DNA of 64,000 bases from assembly GCA_946408825.1 (NCBI GenBank), contig CAMJTU010000007.1:1-64000 (forward strand). The letters run 5' to 3'. Shown piece after piece: positions 60,714 to 64,000 of this stretch (position 1 is the stretch's first letter; each line of letters starts with the position of its first letter). The notes below the pieces were generated by a model. That model saw only the letters and a list, made by a program, of their open reading frames with translations. It had not been told where the DNA came from and searched no databases. The translations under genes and the position numbers were made by a program. This DNA is from an uncultured Planctomycetaceae bacterium (GTDB lineage: Bacteria > Planctomycetota > Planctomycetia > Pirellulales > Thermoguttaceae).

Positions 60714-60995
60714 ATGAACACTAGTCCGAGCGTGCGTTCGATGGACGAACTCAAAGAGTATGTTTACGCCGTCCTTTGCAAAGACAACGATCTCCTCGCC
60801 GACGCGTTCCCAACGACGGCGACTCCTGTTCGTAAAAACGGCGAGCTATGCGGGTTAATCTTTTGCGTGCATGGACCTCGACGTGTAGATTTTAGCGCAA
60901 TTTGGGAAAAGAAAACAAATCGCGTGTTGTTTTACCGCCCGACGGGCGAACGTTATCGTCTGGTGACCCTTGACGGTTTCTCGCACGTCGAGTAA
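60714..60995 (+). CDS. Small protein of unknown function upstream of csrA
   Basis: A 93-residue protein from ATG 60714. NGELCGLIFCVHGPRRVDFSAIWEKKTNRVLFYRPTGERY has alternating beta-strand character (quoted in parts: CGLIFCVHGPRRVDFSAIWE and KTNRVLFYRPTGERY). No known motif is recognised, and there is no signal peptide or membrane helix. The compact conserved-looking beta sheet with clear coding bias supports a real gene. It lies 75 nt before csrA on the same strand and may share its transcript. The ribosome site is weak. Confidence 0.6.
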   Translation: MNTSPSVRSMDELKEYVYAVLCKDNDLLADAFPTTATPVRKNGELCGLIFCVHGPRRVDFSAIWEKKTNRVLFYRPTGERYRLVTLDGFSHVE

Positions 60996-61070
60996 CGCGC
61001 GAACGTTTTTATATACATAAGTGTGGACTCGGTCGAAAGGATTCGACTTAAAGAAGCGAAAGGAGACGAT

Positions 61071-61259
61071 ATGCTTGTAGTGTCCCGTAAGCCTGGCGAA
61101 AGCGTTTGGGTTGGAGACGGTATTACTATCACCGTCGTTGAGATTAAAGGCTCAAAAATCCGACTTGGCGTGACAGCCGGCAAGGAAACGACGATTCTTC
61201 GCGGCGAAATTTGCCAATCTAAAGATTCTCCAAAAGAGTCTTCGAAGAAAGTCGCCTGA
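61071..61259 (+). CDS. csrA: Carbon storage regulator CsrA
   Basis: A 62-residue RNA-binding regulator from ATG 61071 with AAAGGAGA 6 nt upstream. MLVVSRKPGESVWVGDGITI and IKGSKIRLGVTAGKETTILRGEI (read as IKGSKIRLGVTAG and KETTILRGEI) match the family, including the Arg of LRGEI that contacts GGA in target RNAs. CsrA blocks translation by covering ribosome sites; note that many genes in this window use AGGAGA sites, which contain the GGA core. No fliW is adjacent. Confidence 0.95.
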   Translation: MLVVSRKPGESVWVGDGITITVVEIKGSKIRLGVTAGKETTILRGEICQSKDSPKESSKKVA

Positions 61260-61278
61260 TCCAAGTCAGGAACAAAAA

Positions 61279-61315
61279 AACGCTCCGAGACCGCGCTGGT
61301 TTCGGAGCGTTTTTT
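61279..61315 (+). terminator. Terminator after csrA
   Basis: AACGCTCCGA pairs with TCGGAGCGTT around a 13-nt loop, followed by a T run; the A run on the left also serves the convergent gene. Confidence 0.85.
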
Positions 61316-61358
61316 AATTAATTGTCGTTGGAGTTAGACGACGCTCGAGACGAGGTCG

Positions 61359-63128
61359 TCATTTTTGAGCGTCTTCAGATTCCCCGGAGGCGTCCTCGGA
61401 ACCCTTAGCGTCCGCCGCAGCCCTCTCTTGAAGTTGCTTTTGAATCGCTTGCATCTGTTCCTGATACGATTCAAGTTGCTGAGCGTAGGCGTTAACTTCT
61501 TCGTTGTCGGCGACTTTGCAGAAGTTGAGAATATCTTCGAAAGTCGTGTCAAACAGGTCTTCTTTATTGTTCTTTTTGCCAATTTCGACGATGCTGGATC
61601 GAGCGAATAAGAGACCGCCGACGCAACTCGGACATGTGAGAATATCCTGTTTGAACTGTTTTAACGCGGCGTTGAAGTCGTCGAGGGAACCGTCGTTTTC
61701 GGCGATTTTGTTGAGGGACCCGACAAATCTGGCGACGTACATGGTAGAAACGGCGTCCGCGTTTGCCTCGTCTTTGCCGAGTTCGGCGATATATTCGGCG
61801 TGTTTGTCGAAAGCGGACGGATCCTTAGTGATCAAATCGGTTACGACAGAGAGCTTAACTTGGTCGAGCTTGGGCTTGAGATCTTCGTTCGGATCCTTGG
61901 CAAGTTCTTCTTCGACGAACGCTAAGAGCCCCTCGCGATTTTCTTGAAGATTGAAAGACTGAATTTTCAAGCCGATCGCCTGTCCAAGAAGTTCTTCCTT
62001 TTCCTTAGACTGCTCGTAAACTTTTTCGGCATACTCGGTTAATGCGTCGACGGCGTTTTTGTCTTTACGCGCGGCGTTAAGCAATAGTTCGCCCTTGACG
62101 GCGACGCCAAGCGCGTAAAGCTCTTTATCTTCGTCTTTTGTAAGCTGCTCGACAAGAGCTTCTAGTTTTTCCGTCGCCTTTTCGTCGGTCGTATTAGGAT
62201 CGAGAAGCGTCTGAACACGGAGCTGGCAGACCATCTTGCGAAGGTCGAGCGAATATTTTCCTGGCGTCAAAAGCGATTCGAAGAGCTTTTCGGCTTCTTC
62301 GGCGTAAGATTTATCCTGTTCGGCTTCGTCCTTTTCTTTTTCGAGCTCGCTGGCGATGACGTAAGCGACCAGTTTGATTTCCAACGCCTTCTCGCGCACC
62401 GCTTGATCGCGCTTCTCGTCCTTAATGACGCCGTCGACGAATTCTAAAAGGTTCTTGTCAATTTCGCCGGTACGCTGAACGTTAGCGAGAAAAGCCTGCG
62501 CCTTGACTTCTAACGCAAAGATTTGAAGATCTTTTTTGTCGAGCGCAAACATCTCGTCGGCGAGTTTTTCAATCTTAGCGATCGAGTCGTCGCTGGAAGC
62601 GTCGATAACCTGGAGTTTGAGCTGATACGCCTTAATGAGTTCTTCATCCGTTTTGGCGTTTTTGAGATTCTCCTCGACGAACGCGTCGAGTTGATCGGCG
62701 GCCTCTTCGTCGATGTTGGCTCGAGTTGTGAGCGCGACGACCTTAAGTTGCACGGCTCTCTCGCGTTGCTCAGGCGTGAGTTCCATCGCGAGGAGCTTGT
62801 TGGCGACGGTTAGACAGGTCTTCGAGAAGGCGTCGACGACGGCGAAACGCTCCTGCTGGTTCTTAGGGACGGGGAGTTTGGTCTGAAGACCTTCGATGAA
62901 TTCAAAGTATTCGTCGAAAGACGCTTTTTCAGGCGGGGTGAGAATCTTTTCGTCGATAGTGAACGGCTCAGGATCTTTCGGCGGTTCGACCATGAGGGAA
63001 TCGAGCGAGAGCGCGGCAGGAGCCTCGGTTTTAGGCGCGTCCGCCTTATCTTGGGCAAAAGCCGCCGTCGCGCTGAACGCGAGAGAAACGGCGAGACTTA
63101 ATGAGCACAGGGAAGCGCGTTTAAACAT
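61359..63128 (-). CDS. Exported all-helical repeat protein of unknown function
   Basis: A 589-residue protein with a signal peptide (residues about 1-25, ATAAFAQD). The mature part is rich in Glu, Lys, Asp, Leu and Ala and consists of predicted helix pairs in units of about 75-80 residues that each contain a segment such as REKALEIKLVAYV, RKMVCQLRVQTLL, ELYALGVAVKGELLL or GQAIGLKIQSFNL. This resembles TPR-like solenoids, though no canonical TPR consensus is clear. A PSCVGG motif (about residue 505) and Gln/Glu-rich coiled coil end the protein. It probably works as a periplasmic scaffold; function unknown. Confidence 0.75.
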   Translation of the reverse strand: MFKRASLCSLSLAVSLAFSATAAFAQDKADAPKTEAPAALSLDSLMVEPPKDPEPFTIDEKILTPPEKASFDEYFEFIEGLQTKLPVPKNQQERFAVVDAFSKTCLTVANKLLAMELTPEQRERAVQLKVVALTTRANIDEEAADQLDAFVEENLKNAKTDEELIKAYQLKLQVIDASSDDSIAKIEKLADEMFALDKKDLQIFALEVKAQAFLANVQRTGEIDKNLLEFVDGVIKDEKRDQAVREKALEIKLVAYVIASELEKEKDEAEQDKSYAEEAEKLFESLLTPGKYSLDLRKMVCQLRVQTLLDPNTTDEKATEKLEALVEQLTKDEDKELYALGVAVKGELLLNAARKDKNAVDALTEYAEKVYEQSKEKEELLGQAIGLKIQSFNLQENREGLLAFVEEELAKDPNEDLKPKLDQVKLSVVTDLITKDPSAFDKHAEYIAELGKDEANADAVSTMYVARFVGSLNKIAENDGSLDDFNAALKQFKQDILTCPSCVGGLLFARSSIVEIGKKNNKEDLFDTTFEDILNFCKVADNEEVNAYAQQLESYQEQMQAIQKQLQERAAADAKGSEDASGESEDAQK

Positions 63129-63384
63129 AGATACACTTTCTTTTGCGTTGTAGTTTAATGGGATTGTCTTAATGTTAGCGAGATTCGAAGGGAACGACGT
63201 TTAAAGAGTCTCTCAAAACGACGTTTTAAAAGGACTCTCGATCCGACAAATCACGACGTATTTTATTCTTTTTAAAAGATTGTTCCAAGATGGAACAGGA
63301 AGGTTTTATTGATTTTTTAAAATTTTCCGAAAAAACACGACGTCGACGCGACCGGGGGAATAGAGACTTGCGGACAGACGACTC

Positions 63385-64000
63385 TTATCTTGAAAAAACG
63401 ACGCGTTTAGGCGTGGCTATTGCGTGGACGCGGAAATCATGCGCGTCTGTCGGCGCGCGCTCGACAATTTGCTCCTCGTAACATATTCCGATTGCAAGCG
63501 CGTCAGGACGGATTTTAGGGAGAAATTTGTCGTAATACCCGGCGCCGCGTCCCAAGCGCCCGCCACGAAGATCGAAAGCGAGTCCAGGCGTAATAACGAC
63601 GTCGATATCCTCAGGCGCAAGGATGTTTTCTGGATTATTTCGGAGTTCTGTTCGCGGTTCAAGAATGCCAAACGCCATAGGAACAAGATCGTTGAAGAAC
63701 GGTTCCTTTGTTTGAGGATCGAGCGTTGGGCGTAAGAGCTTATAGAAATTCATTTCTCCGTCGGTGCAAAACGGAACGCCGATAGTACGTGTAAATTCTT
63801 TAGCGGTAAATAATTGCGGAATAAATCGTCGTGTGGATATTTCCGTTCCGAAATCGACAAAGACGGCGATCGTTCTCGCTGATACGACCTTGGGAATCGT
63901 CATAAGATTGGCATATAGCGAGTCGGCTGCGCTTGCTCTATCGACGTTTAACGCTTTTAGTCGTTCCTTCGTCTGACGACGGAGTTCTTTTTTATCAACC
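63385..64000 (-). CDS. 5-formyltetrahydrofolate cyclo-ligase (5' end beyond window)
   Basis: The frame continues upstream past an internal ATG at 63903 to the right edge; the extra residues (KKELRRQTKERLKALNVD) are the typical Lys/Arg-rich N-terminus of the family, so the true start lies beyond 64000 and the gene is partial. About 205 residues are visible. It converts 5-formyl-THF to 5,10-methenyl-THF using ATP. Landmarks: GVPFCTDGEMNFYKL (substrate region), DVVITPGLAFDLRGGRLGRG and AGYYDKFL (the GxRLGxGxGYYD signature), and a C-terminal HAIATPKRVV. Confidence 0.93.
   Translation of the reverse strand, partial: VDKKELRRQTKERLKALNVDRASAADSLYANLMTIPKVVSARTIAVFVDFGTEISTRRFIPQLFTAKEFTRTIGVPFCTDGEMNFYKLLRPTLDPQTKEPFFNDLVPMAFGILEPRTELRNNPENILAPEDIDVVITPGLAFDLRGGRLGRGAGYYDKFLPKIRPDALAIGICYEEQIVERAPTDAHDFRVHAIATPKRVVFSR

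Overview
The window looks like chromosomal DNA of a planctomycete. Two things point there directly: a BMC operon of the Planctomycetes/Verrucomicrobia (PVC) type at 51.0-59.2 kb, and a giant exported protein at the left edge whose N-terminus carries a LEPRxLL-like motif (LEVLEERTLLTA), a planctomycete surface-protein signature. The many exported proteins with repeat architectures (Calx-beta, BspA-type leucine-rich repeats, parallel beta-helix) fit this. Family-level placement (for example a gut or rumen Pirellulales/Thermoguttaceae-like lineage) is only inference. I see no tRNA, rRNA, CRISPR array, prophage or insertion sequence.

Layout. 0-9.1 kb: one open frame of at least 3040 codons on the minus strand, running off the left edge (giant surface protein). 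9.3-14.0 kb: two paralogous Gfo/Idh/MocA oxidoreductases on the minus strand, flanking a plus-strand pair made of a KaiC/RAD55-like ATPase and a sulfotransferase. 14.3-20.0 kb: a translationally coupled TetR - HlyD - dual ABC ATPase - permease - permease efflux operon in the gene order of E. coli cecR-ybhGFSR, with a palindromic operator over its promoter. 20.1-26.8 kb: exported proteins (a two-domain and a one-domain esterase of the same family, a BspA-type LRR protein, a beta-helix protein). 27.0-29.7 kb: HAD phosphatase followed by a sugar-phosphate-type MFS antiporter. 29.9-34.2 kb: housekeeping genes ribBA, rny and frr. 34.5-37.3 kb: a polysaccharide co-polymerase/tyrosine autokinase with a Gly-Tyr repeat tail. 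37.3-39.8 kb: an AT-rich gene-poor stretch around one small exported protein. 39.8-45.7 kb: four genes probably forming one operon (membrane protein with GATase1-like domain, ABC ATPase, exported PCMT-like protein, HD phosphohydrolase). 45.8-48.6 kb: MazG, ApbE and DnaN. 48.65-49.6 kb: a 1-kb AT-rich gap where the plus-strand G/C balance appears to change sign, a candidate replication origin. 49.6-50.6 kb: a flippase-like membrane protein. 51.0-59.2 kb: the BMC operon. 59.3-64.0 kb: an M24 peptidase, a small unknown protein, csrA, an exported helical-repeat protein, and a 5-formyltetrahydrofolate cyclo-ligase cut by the right edge.

The BMC operon reads pduL, BMC-H, BMC-H, acetate-kinase family, BMC-P, aldehyde dehydrogenase, a His-tailed membrane protein, BMC-P, an RpiB-like protein, a long BMC-P, class II aldolase, then a strong terminator. 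From what is known of the PVC BMC, the aldolase splits fuculose- or rhamnulose-1-phosphate, lactaldehyde is oxidised to an acyl-CoA in the shell, PduL makes the acyl-phosphate and the kinase recovers ATP. The less described members (His-tailed membrane protein, RpiB-like protein lacking the usual Cys, Cys-bearing aldolase tail) and a short (D/E)A(L/I)V helix motif shared by four putative cargo proteins are the most interesting parts of the window, together with the giant Ala-rich surface protein, the Tyr-rich kinase tail and the candidate origin.
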